Source: DATKMK01 sp035541895
GTDB lineage: Bacteria; Desulfobacterota; Binatia; HRBIN30; JACQVA1
Assembly: GCA_035541895.1 (NCBI GenBank)
Contig: DATKMK010000017.1
Coordinates: 1-45,230, forward strand
Length of the DNA: 45,230 nt
Direction of reading: 5' to 3'
Below are positions 33,515-42,932 of this stretch, one piece after another. Made by a program: the position numbers and the translations under genes. A model generated the notes under the pieces. That model had not been told where the DNA came from, did not search any database, and saw nothing but the letters and a program-made list of their open reading frames with translations. Each line of letters begins with the position of its first letter. Position 1 is the first letter of the stretch.

Positions 33515-35287
33515 ATGACCGCGTCACGCAAACGTGCACGGAGCGTCCGGCGTCAACGCGGGTCGGCGGCTGCACCCGCAGGTCGATCGCGTTCGGTTCT
33601 CGGCCCGATGCTGGTTCTGGTCGCGCTCGTTGCAGTGGTCTACGCCAACAGCCTGCCCAACGATTTCGTGTTCGACGATCACACGCTGGTCGATTTCAAC
33701 CCGGAGGTAAATCCGGCGTCGCGGGGCGCGATCGAGCAGCGGCAAATTCAGTATCGGCCGTTGCGCATCTGGTCGTACGTCATCGATCGCGAGATCGGCG
33801 GTCATCGGCCGGCGTCGTACCGCGTCGGCAATCTGGTCTACCACGCCCTCGCCGGCTGCGCGGCGCTGGCGATCTACCGGCAGCTCGGTTTTGCGCCGAT
33901 CACCGCGCTGATCGCCGCGAGTTTGTTCGTCGTCCATCCGCTGCAGACCGAATCGGTTGCCTACATCTCGGGGCGGCGCGACGTCTTGTGCGGTTTGTTT
34001 ACCTTGCTCGCATTTGCTCTGTACCTGCGATGGCGGGCGCAGCACACGCGCTGGTGGACGCTGGCGCTAACCAGCATCACGCTGGTGCTGGCGGTGATGA
34101 GCAAGGAGGTCGCCTACGCGTTTCCGCTGTTGGTCGGCATCTACGATCTCACCATCGCGTTGGCGCAGCAACGGGCAGCGGAATCGGGGCGTTCAACCGT
34201 TCACGCAATCGGCGCGCTCGTGCGCGAGCAATGGCTGGCGTACGCGGCGCTGGCGGTGTTCGCGCTCATCGGCGCCGGTTACCTCTATGTCCACGGCGTG
34301 GGCACCGATCAATGGTGGTGGGGCGGCACGAAGCTGACCAACCTGCTCAACGTCGCGTTGCTGTGGGTGCACGCGGGGGTGTTGTTGCTCTTCCCCGTGC
34401 GCTTACTCGCCGATTATTCATACGCGGCCGTGCCGTTGATCACCAGCCCCGCCGCGCCGCTGGCGTGGGCCGCGTTGACGGCGGTGTGTGCGGCGCTGGC
34501 GCTGTCGATCTGGCTGGCGCCGCGCATGCCGCGCGTGGTGTTTCTGCTGTGGTGGATCGCCGCCACGCTGTTGCCCAGCTCGCACGTGATCCCGCACCAC
34601 GACTTCTTCGCCGAGCACTACTTGTATCTGCCGGTGTTCGGCTTCGCGGGACTCCTGGCCGTCACGCTCAAACGCGTGGTGGACCAGCTCGGCGTCCCGC
34701 GCCATGCGGTCGAGGTCATCGCGCTGGTGATCGTCGCGCTCTACGGCCTGCGTACGATCGCCCGCAATCGCGACTGGCGCGACGACCTGACTTTGGCGCG
34801 CGTCACGAGTCAGACGGCGCCGCGCTGCGCACGCGCCCATGGGAACTACGGCGGCGCGCTGCTCACACACAGCCAGGTCGACGCCGCCGAGCCCGAGTTT
34901 CGCGCGGCCTTGGCGATCGAGCCTGATCAAACCAGCGCGCTCTCCGGCCTCGTCATGGTCACGCACGCCAAAGGCAACGTCGCCGAGCGCGACGCGCTGC
35001 TCGAACAGCTCACCAAACAACGCTTCTTTTCGTATCCGAACTTTCTGTCGCTCGCCGGCTGGTTCCTGATCAACGGCGAGAACGACCTCGCGATCCGCGT
35101 CGCCGAGTACGCCAAGCTGCGCCCCGGCGTCGACGACCGCGTGTGGACGATCGAAGGCACGGCCTACGCCCGCAGCGGCCGCCTCGATCTCGCCTGCCCG
35201 TTGTTCGAGAAAGCCCTCCAACGCAACCCCCGCTCCCCCGACGCCCGCAACGGCCGGGAGGTGTGCCGGCAGCGGGTAGGGCGCTAG
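33515..35287 (+). CDS. TMTC-like polytopic membrane protein with C-terminal TPRs
   Basis: This 590-residue protein has about nine to ten membrane helices in its first 430 residues and a soluble TPR-like tail (about 440-590; HGNYGGALLTHSQVDAAEPE, LEPEFRAALAIEPDQ-type helices, RSGRLDLACPLFEKALQRNP). Conserved landmarks are VYANSLPNDFVFDDH (about 42), QYRPLRIWSYVID and HPLQTESVAYISGRRDVL, characteristic of bacterial relatives of TMTC/O-mannosyltransferase-like GT-C proteins. GT-C enzymes use lipid-linked sugars at an acidic loop motif; the F-D-D near 49-51 fits the first-loop acidic residues. A protein O-glycosylation or surface-glycan role is inferred, and the GT2 and GT4 genes lie upstream on the other strand. 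The start is ATG 33515. Its stop abuts the convergent hydrolase stop with no gap. Confidence 0.85.
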   Translation: MTASRKRARSVRRQRGSAAAPAGRSRSVLGPMLVLVALVAVVYANSLPNDFVFDDHTLVDFNPEVNPASRGAIEQRQIQYRPLRIWSYVIDREIGGHRPASYRVGNLVYHALAGCAALAIYRQLGFAPITALIAASLFVVHPLQTESVAYISGRRDVLCGLFTLLAFALYLRWRAQHTRWWTLALTSITLVLAVMSKEVAYAFPLLVGIYDLTIALAQQRAAESGRSTVHAIGALVREQWLAYAALAVFALIGAGYLYVHGVGTDQWWWGGTKLTNLLNVALLWVHAGVLLLFPVRLLADYSYAAVPLITSPAAPLAWAALTAVCAALALSIWLAPRMPRVVFLLWWIAATLLPSSHVIPHHDFFAEHYLYLPVFGFAGLLAVTLKRVVDQLGVPRHAVEVIALVIVALYGLRTIARNRDWRDDLTLARVTSQTAPRCARAHGNYGGALLTHSQVDAAEPEFRAALAIEPDQTSALSGLVMVTHAKGNVAERDALLEQLTKQRFFSYPNFLSLAGWFLINGENDLAIRVAEYAKLRPGVDDRVWTIEGTAYARSGRLDLACPLFEKALQRNPRSPDARNGREVCRQRVGR

Positions 35288-36031
35288 TCACACCTCCACC
35301 ACCAACCCGTCGTGCGCCAACTCCATTTCGACTTGGTCGCGGCGGGCGAGGACTTCGCGGCCGAGGTGGGTGAGGATCATGCGGCGGGCACCGAAGCGGG
35401 TACGGTGCTCGGCGAGACGCGGGTAGTCGAGGTGGATGTCGAGTCGCGTTTCGTAGAAGCAACACTCGCAGATGAACAGATCGGTGCCTTGCGACCATTC
35501 GACGAGCCCTTCGGTCCAACCGGTGTCGCCGGAGTAGAGGATGACGCGGCGGTCGACGTGCACCCGCACTGCGAGTGAGATGTCGTGCTCCTGATGCGGC
35601 ACGCGGAACCCCTCGATGACAACACCCGCGACCGTCGCCGTGGTCCCCGGTGCCAAGGTCGTCACCACAAGCGGAAACGGCAGCGGCTTCTGCGCGGTCT
35701 CTTTGTACATGGCACGAAAGAGGTCCGCGATGCGTTCCTCCGTGCCCGCGGGTCCGGCGATGTGCAGCGGGCGCCGGCGCGGTCGCTCGTAGATGTATTC
35801 GAGGAACAGAAACGGGAGTCCGGCGAAGTGGTCGCCGTGCAGATGACTGAGCACCACCGCATCGATCATTGCGGCATCGTGGCCGTCTCGCTTGAGGGCG
35901 GTCAAGGTGGTCGCGCCGCAATCGAGCAGCACGGTCACCGATTCGCCGCGGATCAAATATCCCGCTTGCTGGCGGCCGCCGGCGGAGAACGCGTCGCCGG
36001 CGCCGAGGAAGTGCACCCGCACCGGTGTCAT
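35288..36031 (-). CDS. Metallo-beta-lactamase-fold hydrolase, RNase Z-like
   Basis: This 247-residue protein has the signature SHLHGDHFAGLPF with His63, His65, Asp67 and His68 as metal ligands. Further ligand regions are FRVPHQEHD, SGDTGWTEGL and LTHLGREVL. The fold and length fit the RNase Z/ElaC-like and related MBL hydrolases, though no long exosite for tRNA is seen. Likely substrate is a phosphodiester or other ester. The ATG at 36031 overlaps the stop of NAD-glutamate dehydrogenase as ATGA; the frame extends upstream only through that gene. It is the last gene of a minus-strand run from the GNAT gene to here. It could be a housekeeping enzyme unrelated to glutamate metabolism. Confidence 0.85.
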   Translation of the reverse strand: MTPVRVHFLGAGDAFSAGGRQQAGYLIRGESVTVLLDCGATTLTALKRDGHDAAMIDAVVLSHLHGDHFAGLPFLFLEYIYERPRRRPLHIAGPAGTEERIADLFRAMYKETAQKPLPFPLVVTTLAPGTTATVAGVVIEGFRVPHQEHDISLAVRVHVDRRVILYSGDTGWTEGLVEWSQGTDLFICECCFYETRLDIHLDYPRLAEHRTRFGARRMILTHLGREVLARRDQVEMELAHDGLVVEV

Positions 36032-39000
36032 CGTCCGGTGAATCGGCTGACTTCTCGCATGATCACCACGAGCGCGGCCAGCGTGGGTTGGCGCGCGCTC
36101 TTGATGTCGTCGATCAACCGGCGAACCGTGTCGAGTTGGGCGGTGCGCGGTTCGAGGTAGGCAGCGACGCGACGCGCGATGTCGTGACCGTCGAGGTCGC
36201 TGCTCAAGAGGCTGCGGGTCAATTGGCGCCGGGCTTGGACCAACGCTTCCGCCAATCCTTCGAGCGCGCGGCGCTCCCACCGCGTGTCGGCGGCGCGCGC
36301 CGCCGCATCGTGCAGGACCTCTCGCAGCCACTCGAAATCGACGAGGTCGCCGGCGCGATAGTACACCTCGGCCGCCAACTCGATCTCGGCGTCGAGTTCG
36401 TGCGCAATCTGATCGATCTCCAGCAAGTCGGCGGTGCGCCGCAGCGCCATCAACGACTGCGCCAGCGACGGCGGGGTGCCGGCGCCGAGCAGCGTGTCGA
36501 GCACGGCGCGCTCACGCCGGCGGTCGTCGTCGGAGAGCAGTTCGTTGACGCCGTACTGCAACGTTTCCACCGGCAGCGCGAATCCCTCCACCCAATCGTC
36601 GACGGCGTAGTCCGTCGGCTGGGTCTCGACCACCCACTTCACCGCGCGCTCGAACGCATCTGCCAGCACCGTCGCGCAGTGCTGATCCGCTTCGATCGAC
36701 AGCGCCGGCATACCGGTGAGCATCCGATCGATGACGTCTTCCGCTTTGGTCACCGCCACCACCGCGATCCACGCCTTCACCACCATGACCGGACCGGCGC
36801 CGGCATCGCGCGCGATGCGGCTCACGAACGTCATGCCCATCGCGTCGATCAACCAATTGGCCACCGTCACCGCGATGATCTCGCGCCGCAGGCGATGGGA
36901 GCGGACGCCGTCGCCGAACCGGTCGTTGACCGCCGCCGGAAAGTACCGGCGCAGAAATCGTTCGAGGAACGGATCGTCCGGCAGCGTCGACTGCACGAGC
37001 ACGTGCTGCAGGTGGAGCTTGGTGTAGGCCAACACCACCGCCAATTCGGGCCGCGTGAGCCCGAGGAACGTGGCGCGCCGCGCGCGTTGCGCGTCGCGAT
37101 CGGGCAACTGTTCGAGTTGGCGATCGAGCTGGGCCTCGGCTTCGAGCATGCCGATCAGTTCGCGGAACTCGTTCAGACGCGCGCGGCTGCGCACCTGGTC
37201 GATGGTCAGCGCCCGTGCTTGGCGGCGATTGTCGTCCAGCACCTGGTCGCAGACCTCGGCGGTGAGTTCCGCCAGCAGTTGATTGCGCGCATCGGCCGTG
37301 ACCAAACCTCCCTCGACCGAGCGCCCGAGCGCAATCTTCAGATTGACTTCGTGATCGGAGAGATCGACCCCGGCTGAATTGTCGATCGCATCGGTGTTGA
37401 TCGCGCCACCCGCGAGCGCGTATTCGACACGCGCGCGTTGCGTGAAACCCAAGTTGCCGCCTTCGCCGACCACCGTGACTCGCAGCTCGGTCGCGTCGAC
37501 GCGCACGTTGTCGTTGGCGCGATCGCCGACGTCGGCGTGCGATTCGCCGCGCGCTTTGACGTAGGTCCCAATGCCCCCGTTCCACAGCAGATCCGTCTCC
37601 ATGCGCAGGATCGCCCGAATGAGTTCTTCGCCGGACAGGCTGTCGGCCTCGACACCGAGCATCGTGCGAACCGCCGGCGACAGCGGAATCTTCTTCGCGG
37701 CGCGCGCGAAGACGCCGCCGCCCTCGCTGATGAGCGCGGCGGTGTAGTCGGTCCAGTCGGAGCGCGGCAACGCGAACAGGCGCTCGCGTTCCGCGAACGA
37801 CGCCACCGGATCGGGATTGGGATCGAGGAAGATGTGGCGGTGATCGAAGGCGGCGCGCAGGCGCACGTGCGGCGAGCGCAGCAGGCCGTTACCGAACACG
37901 TCGCCGCTCATATCGCCGATGCCGATCACGCTGAGCGGCTCGGCATCCGCAACGCGACCGAGTGCACGAAAATGCTGCCGCACCGATTCCCACGCACCTT
38001 TCGCCGTGATCCCTTCGCGCTTGTGGTCGTACCCGTGACTGCCGCCGGATGCGAAGGCATCGCCGAGCCAGAAGCGGTAACTCGCCGCGATCTCGTTGGC
38101 GGTGTCGGAAAACGTCGCCGTGCCCTTGTCCGCCGCCACCACCAGGTACGGGTCGGCGTCGTCGTAGACGATCAACTCGGGCGGGCTGACGGCGGCGCCG
38201 TGGACGAGATTGTCGGTGAGATCCAGCAGGCCGCCGATCAACGAACGGTACGCGGCGATCGTCGGCGATCCGGCGGTGGGGGCCGTCGACCGGCGCTTGA
38301 CCACGAACCCACCCTTGGCACCGCCCGGGACGATGACGGCGTTCTTGACCGTCTGCGTCTTCATCAAGCCGAGCACTTCGGTGCGGAAGTCATCCGGACG
38401 ATCGCTCAGCCGGATACCGCCGCGCGCCACACGGCTACTGCGCAAATGAATGCCGCTCATGTGCGGCGCGTGCACATAGATCTCGAACAACGGATGCGGC
38501 CGCGGCAGATGCGCCAACTGCGCCGACTCGATCTTGACGGCGATCGTTCCCTCGCCCGCACGTGCAGGACTGCCGGCACGTGACGGTTGCATGTAAAAGT
38601 TGGTTCGCACCGTCGCCGCGACGGTCGACCACAGCGCGCGCAGAATGCGATCGTCTTGCACGCTCTCGACCGCATCCAGGCTGGCGAAGAAACGCGCTTC
38701 GATCGGCGGCATCAGCGGCAATCGCTCGCGGGCAACCGCCAGCAACGCCGGGTCGAACTTGGTACGAAAGGCTTCGAACAGCAGCGCCGCCGGCTCGGGA
38801 TGATTGACCAGTGCGTCGATGAGCAGTTCGCGCGCCGCCATTTGCGCTTGCTGTGCGTGCCCGACGTACGCACGCAACAGATCGACCTCGCGCCAGGTCA
38901 GCCGCGCCTGCAGCACCAGTCGATTGAGCGCATCGCTTTCCACCTCGCGCGCGCGCAGCGCCAACACGGCGGCCGACAGGCGCGGTTCGGCCGCATCCAC

Positions 39001-40899
39001 ATCGAGGCGGGCGCCGCCGGCCTGAACGAAGAAGCGATGGATGCGCACGGTGCCGAAATTCAGCAGCGGCACGTCGAGGTGATCTTCCTCGAACACCGTC
39101 AGCCCGAGACTTTCCAGCAAGGGCAGAAACTCGCTGAGCACGATCGCCTCGTCGAGCAGATAAAGCTTGAGCGCAGTAAACCGCGTCGCGCCGGCGGCGT
39201 CGTCGTTGAAGACGTCCACCTGCGGCGCGCGGGTCGCGCGCATCGCTTCGATGCAGCGGATGTCGTGGACGGCCGCGCCCACTTCGGTGGCGAGGCGGTA
39301 CCCCGCGGAGAACGCGGGCACATAGCGCGCGGCGAGTTCGCGGGCCGCTGCAGGCGACGACTCGCGTGCGAGCTGTTCGATCAGACGGTCGTCCCAGGTG
39401 CGCAGCAAATCGGCGAGATCGGCTTCGAGTTGATCGGGCGTCGCCGCCTGCTGCGTAGCCATGTCGGCGCCGAAATAGAAATGCAACCGCACGCGCTCGA
39501 AGTCATCGAGCGCGGTGTGCTGATGCAGCAATAGCCCGTTGAGAGTGCGTTGCAGTTGCTGCTCCACGCGGCGTTCGAGGTCGGCCGAGAATTGCTCGCG
39601 CGGCAGAATGACGACCACGAACACCCCACGCCCGAGTGCATCGGGACGGCAAACGACGCGCACGCGATCGCGGCCCTCGGCCTGGCGAATGGTCGCGATC
39701 TCCTCGCCCAACTCCGCGGCGGCGCTGCCGAACAGCTCTTCCTTCGGGATCGTGTTGAACAACTCGACGATCGCGCGGTAGTCGTGCGAGTTGGGCACCG
39801 CTTCGGCCGCGGTCAGCACGGCTTCGAGCTTGCGCCGCAACAACGGCACCTGCGCGGATTCCTCCGCGTAGGCCTTCGCGGTGAACAGGCCGAGAAAGCG
39901 ATACTCGCCGGCGACCACGCCGGACGCATCGATGCGCTTGAGACCGATGTAGTCCATGCGCGCGCGGCGGTGGACCAGGGTCTCGGCGTTGGTCTTCGAC
40001 ACCAGCAACAGCGGCGGTTCGTTGAGGCGGCGGCGCAGGGCGCTCGGCAGCGCCCGCGGTTCAGCGAAACTCGACCGGCTGTCGTCGCGCAGGATGCCGA
40101 GTCCGCTGCCGTGGCAAACGCCCGCCCGTCGTTCGGCCCCCTGCCCGCTGAATTGATACTCGCGAAAGCCGAGAAACACGAAGTGCCGCTGCGCCAGCCA
40201 ATCGAGGAAATCCGCGATCTCGTCGACCTCCTCGTTCCACGGCGGGGGCATGCGTTGCGTCCGCAACACCTCGGCGAAGGCGCCGACGCGGGCGCGCATC
40301 GCCTGATAGTCATCGGTCGCCGCAATCACCTCCTGCAGCCCCGCGGTGAGCGTGGCGTGCAATGCCGCGGTGTCGGCGAGGCGCGGAATCTCGACGTGAA
40401 CGAACGACTCGTTGCGACCGACCACTTCGGCGGCGCCGATCGACTGCAAGGCGCCGGTGCGGTCGCGCTCGGTCGCGAAGATCGGATGCATCAGACGATG
40501 CGGTTGGCCGACCTCCTTCTGCACGCACTCGTGGATCGTGTCGACGATGAAGGGGCGATCGCGCATGATCGTCTGCACGATCGTGTCGGGGCAATCCCAG
40601 CCGTCACGCGCGACGTCCGGGTTGAAGACCCGGACTCGCAGATCGTCGGTTCCCGCGGCATTGACGAAGCGGAACGCATCGAGCGTCAGCGCCGCCCACG
40701 TCTGGGCGTTGCCCGCCGCGAGCAGTTCCGCCCCGCTCTTGCCGAACAGTTGGCGCGCAAAGGCGTCGACCAGCGGCCGTTCGAGCGGGGTGACCATCGC
40801 CCGCAGACGGTCGAGCACGGCGCGCAGCGGCGGCGGATCGACCGTCTCCAGCCCGCGCTCTTCCATCAAGCGCGCGATCGCTTTGGAGAGCTCGGCCAC
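36028..40899 (-). CDS. NAD-specific glutamate dehydrogenase, large (GDH-180) type
   Basis: This 1623-residue enzyme deaminates glutamate to 2-oxoglutarate with NAD+. It belongs to the large class of about 1600 residues found in Proteobacteria and Actinobacteria. N-terminal ACT-like regulatory segments (about 40-500, e.g. DDLRVRVFNPDVARDG) precede the catalytic domain. The catalytic core lies around 830-870 and contains RVARGGIRLSDRPDDFRTEV, LGLMKTQTVKNAVIV and the glycine-rich PGGAKGGFVVKRRS. The C-terminal region has helices with a Rossmann segment near IGIGDMSGDVFGNGLLRS. The likely start is GTG 40899, only 3 bp after the GNAT stop. This fits operon expression with the acetyltransferase. 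Confidence 0.95.
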   Translation of the reverse strand: MAELSKAIARLMEERGLETVDPPPLRAVLDRLRAMVTPLERPLVDAFARQLFGKSGAELLAAGNAQTWAALTLDAFRFVNAAGTDDLRVRVFNPDVARDGWDCPDTIVQTIMRDRPFIVDTIHECVQKEVGQPHRLMHPIFATERDRTGALQSIGAAEVVGRNESFVHVEIPRLADTAALHATLTAGLQEVIAATDDYQAMRARVGAFAEVLRTQRMPPPWNEEVDEIADFLDWLAQRHFVFLGFREYQFSGQGAERRAGVCHGSGLGILRDDSRSSFAEPRALPSALRRRLNEPPLLLVSKTNAETLVHRRARMDYIGLKRIDASGVVAGEYRFLGLFTAKAYAEESAQVPLLRRKLEAVLTAAEAVPNSHDYRAIVELFNTIPKEELFGSAAAELGEEIATIRQAEGRDRVRVVCRPDALGRGVFVVVILPREQFSADLERRVEQQLQRTLNGLLLHQHTALDDFERVRLHFYFGADMATQQAATPDQLEADLADLLRTWDDRLIEQLARESSPAAARELAARYVPAFSAGYRLATEVGAAVHDIRCIEAMRATRAPQVDVFNDDAAGATRFTALKLYLLDEAIVLSEFLPLLESLGLTVFEEDHLDVPLLNFGTVRIHRFFVQAGGARLDVDAAEPRLSAAVLALRAREVESDALNRLVLQARLTWREVDLLRAYVGHAQQAQMAARELLIDALVNHPEPAALLFEAFRTKFDPALLAVARERLPLMPPIEARFFASLDAVESVQDDRILRALWSTVAATVRTNFYMQPSRAGSPARAGEGTIAVKIESAQLAHLPRPHPLFEIYVHAPHMSGIHLRSSRVARGGIRLSDRPDDFRTEVLGLMKTQTVKNAVIVPGGAKGGFVVKRRSTAPTAGSPTIAAYRSLIGGLLDLTDNLVHGAAVSPPELIVYDDADPYLVVAADKGTATFSDTANEIAASYRFWLGDAFASGGSHGYDHKREGITAKGAWESVRQHFRALGRVADAEPLSVIGIGDMSGDVFGNGLLRSPHVRLRAAFDHRHIFLDPNPDPVASFAERERLFALPRSDWTDYTAALISEGGGVFARAAKKIPLSPAVRTMLGVEADSLSGEELIRAILRMETDLLWNGGIGTYVKARGESHADVGDRANDNVRVDATELRVTVVGEGGNLGFTQRARVEYALAGGAINTDAIDNSAGVDLSDHEVNLKIALGRSVEGGLVTADARNQLLAELTAEVCDQVLDDNRRQARALTIDQVRSRARLNEFRELIGMLEAEAQLDRQLEQLPDRDAQRARRATFLGLTRPELAVVLAYTKLHLQHVLVQSTLPDDPFLERFLRRYFPAAVNDRFGDGVRSHRLRREIIAVTVANWLIDAMGMTFVSRIARDAGAGPVMVVKAWIAVVAVTKAEDVIDRMLTGMPALSIEADQHCATVLADAFERAVKWVVETQPTDYAVDDWVEGFALPVETLQYGVNELLSDDDRRRERAVLDTLLGAGTPPSLAQSLMALRRTADLLEIDQIAHELDAEIELAAEVYYRAGDLVDFEWLREVLHDAAARAADTRWERRALEGLAEALVQARRQLTRSLLSSDLDGHDIARRVAAYLEPRTAQLDTVRRLIDDIKSARQPTLAALVVIMREVSRFTGR

Positions 40900-40902
40900 G
40901 AT

Positions 40903-41358
40903 CTATCCGTTGCCGTCGAGCGCCAATTCGAACAGGCTGCCCGCGGATCGCGCACCGACGCGTTCGAGAAAGCGCGCCGTCGCTGTCGTGTCTTCACTCC
41001 GCACCGGGCACTGCAAACAGGCGCACGCGCGGCGGCGCGCGCGGGCCGCCGCAAAGTGGAAGAGGATCGTGCCGATCCCTTGGCTGCGTTCCGTTGCGCC
41101 GACCACCAGCGTCGCGAGTGTCGCCCGCGGCGCGCTGACGAGGCGGCGCTCGTAGGTGACGTGCGCAACCCCGACGATGCGTTCGTCGATCGTCGCGAGG
41201 TAGAAGTCGCCCCCGAGGTCCGCGACCAGTTGCCGGAAACGTCGCAGCGTTGAACGATCGGGCGGCGGCACCGCCGTCCCGCTCGCGGCGAGCAGGCGCA
41301 TCACGCCGCTGAAATCGGTGCGGCGCGCGCGGCGGATGCGGATCGGTCGTGTGCTCAT
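40903..41358 (-). CDS. GNAT-family N-acetyltransferase
   Basis: This 151-residue protein has the GNAT fold: IRIRRARRTDFSGVMRLLAAS at the start, then VGVAHVTYERRL, LATLVVGATERSQGIGTILF (the acetyl-CoA loop, here with S-Q-G-I-G in place of the usual R/Q-x-x-G-x-G/A), and a closing ATARFLERVGARSAGSLFELAL. It contains several Cys (CACLQCPV). The ATG at 41358 is favoured; the upstream open frame is in the space shared with the divergent methyltransferase gene. Acceptor unknown. It lies 3 bp upstream of NAD-glutamate dehydrogenase on the same strand, so a role in modifying that enzyme or amino-acid-related metabolites is possible but only inferred. Confidence 0.85.
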   Translation of the reverse strand: MSTRPIRIRRARRTDFSGVMRLLAASGTAVPPPDRSTLRRFRQLVADLGGDFYLATIDERIVGVAHVTYERRLVSAPRATLATLVVGATERSQGIGTILFHFAAARARRRACACLQCPVRSEDTTATARFLERVGARSAGSLFELALDGNG

Positions 41359-41450
41359 CGGCTGACTTCTACCAAACCCCACGCAGCGGTTCGAGAGCCG
41401 TGAAAGAAGCGCTTGCGCCGCTGAGTTCGCCGTGATTGGACCGGCGCGGC

Positions 41451-42743
41451 ATGTCGGAGGCATCCGAAGCGCTCGAAGTTACCGGGTTGGCGTACGGACC
41501 GCACGCGATCGCTCGCCGCGGCGGGAAAGTGATGTTCATCCGCGGCGCCGTGCCGGGAGACACCGTTACGATCGCCGTGCGCGAGGAGCGGCGTGCGTAC
41601 GCGTACGCCGAGGTCACCGCCGTCCTTCACCCGTCGCCCGACCGGCGAGATCCGCCGTGCCCGTACTTGCCTCGCTGCGGCGGCTGCCCGTGGCAGCACA
41701 TCGCCTACGACGCACAGCTCCGAGCCAAGGCGGCCATCGTGCGCGACCACCTGACGCGCGCAATCGACACGCAGGACATCGAGTGGGACGGCATCATTCC
41801 GGCGGACGAGGAATTCCACTACCGCCATCGGCTGAGTCTGCGTGTCGCGAATGGGCAGGTCGGTTTCTTCGCCGGCGGCTCGCACGAGTTGGTGCCGGTC
41901 GAGCGGTGCGTGCTCGGTGAGCCGGCGCTCGATGATGCGATCCCGGTTGCGCAACAATGGATCGGCCGGCTTCGCAGCGGGGTGGGCAGGCTGGAAATTC
42001 TGCTCGCTGCGGACGGCGCCCGATGGGTGTTGGCAGCCGAGGCAGAAGGGACGCTGGCGTCGCACGACGATCGCGTCAGCACCGAATTCCTGGCGGCGCA
42101 GGTCCGAGTTGCCGGGCTGGTGTTGCGCGGTCGTCGGATGCGGCGCGTCTGGGGCGATGATCGATGCCGGCTTGAAATCGAACCGGAGCTGGGGTGGAGC
42201 GTGCGCGCGGGCACCTTCAGCCAGGTCACCCGCAGCGGCAATCGCGTGCTGGTGCGTGCGGTGATGGGTGCCGGTGCGTTCACCAACGGGCAACGCGTAC
42301 TCGACGTCTATGCCGGCGCGGGCAACCTGAGTCTTCCGATTGCGCGACGGGTCGCCACAGTCGTGGCGATCGAGCAGTCGGCGCTGGCGGTGGAAGATGG
42401 CGTCGCTAACGCGCGGGCGCTCGGTCTGAGCAATTGCGAGTTCCGCCGTCAGTCAGCGGTCGAGGGAATCGCTGCGGCGGCGAGTGCCCGCGAATGCTAC
42501 GACACCATCGTCTTGGATCCGCCGCGCAGCGGTGCTGCCGATGCGATGCCGGCCATCGTGCGGCTGGCGCCGACGCGGATCGTCTACGTTTCGTGCGACC
42601 CGACCACGCTCGCTCGCGACCTGCGCCGATTGGTGCCGCACTATCGCGTCATCCGGGTGCAACCGATCGACCTGTTTCCGCAAACGTATCACGTGGAAAC
42701 CGTCGTGACCGCGATTCGAGCCGCAGGTCGTGCGGGAGGTTGA
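41451..42743 (+). CDS. RlmD/RumA-like 23S rRNA (uracil-5-)-methyltransferase
   Basis: This 430-residue SAM-dependent methyltransferase methylates C5 of uracil in rRNA or tRNA. An N-terminal TRAM-like domain (LEVTGLAYGPHAIARRGGKV) precedes a 4Fe-4S cysteine set (Cys70, Cys76, Cys79 in CPYLPRCGGCPW, and probably Cys153). The SAM motif LDVYAGAGN begins at 284, LDPPRSG follows near 360, and the catalytic Cys382 sits in VYVSCDPTTLARDL. Length and cluster match RumA/RlmD, although RlmC-type or tRNA (TrmA-like) specificity cannot be excluded. The start is ATG 41451, 92 bp from the divergent GNAT start; a TTG at 41436 is also possible. Confidence 0.92.
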   Translation: MSEASEALEVTGLAYGPHAIARRGGKVMFIRGAVPGDTVTIAVREERRAYAYAEVTAVLHPSPDRRDPPCPYLPRCGGCPWQHIAYDAQLRAKAAIVRDHLTRAIDTQDIEWDGIIPADEEFHYRHRLSLRVANGQVGFFAGGSHELVPVERCVLGEPALDDAIPVAQQWIGRLRSGVGRLEILLAADGARWVLAAEAEGTLASHDDRVSTEFLAAQVRVAGLVLRGRRMRRVWGDDRCRLEIEPELGWSVRAGTFSQVTRSGNRVLVRAVMGAGAFTNGQRVLDVYAGAGNLSLPIARRVATVVAIEQSALAVEDGVANARALGLSNCEFRRQSAVEGIAAAASARECYDTIVLDPPRSGAADAMPAIVRLAPTRIVYVSCDPTTLARDLRRLVPHYRVIRVQPIDLFPQTYHVETVVTAIRAAGRAGG

Positions 42744-42761
42744 CCTTGATGTGAGAAAAGA

Positions 42762-42914
42762 CTTCACCACAGAGGCGCGGAGACCCAGAGAAGCCACCGG
42801 ATTCGGCAGCTCGCACATGAAGAACCAAACCCGATCAAGGATGAAGTTTCGAAGTAAAGGTTTCAACCTCGGAGGATCGCATTCTGCGTGTCTCAGTGCC
42901 TCTGTGGTGAGTCG
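42762..42914. repeat. Dispersed-type inverted repeat with TTCACCACAGAG arms
   Basis: The left arm at 42762-42791 reads CTTCACCACAGAGGCGCGGA then GACCCAGAG. The right arm at 42884-42914 is its near complement (CTGCGTGTCTCAGTGCCTCT then GTGGTGAGTCG). About 24 of 28 arm positions pair. The arms flank about 90 bp of non-coding DNA, between the convergent methyltransferase and exosortase-associated genes. The TTCACCACAGAG core is a well-known dispersed repeat motif in many bacterial genomes, so this is probably a REP/MITE-like element. No reading frame of note lies within it. Confidence 0.65.
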
Positions 42915-42932
42915 TCTTTTGTCTCAGTGGGG

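Noticed and set aside
33505..34926. Plus-strand frame overlapping the TMTC-like gene in another frame
   Set aside because: Composition lacks membrane helices and is Arg-rich, while the alternative frame has coherent TM helices and family motifs.
36025..37377. 450-codon plus-strand frame opposite the GDH C-terminus
   Set aside because: His/Arg-rich shadow without a domain.
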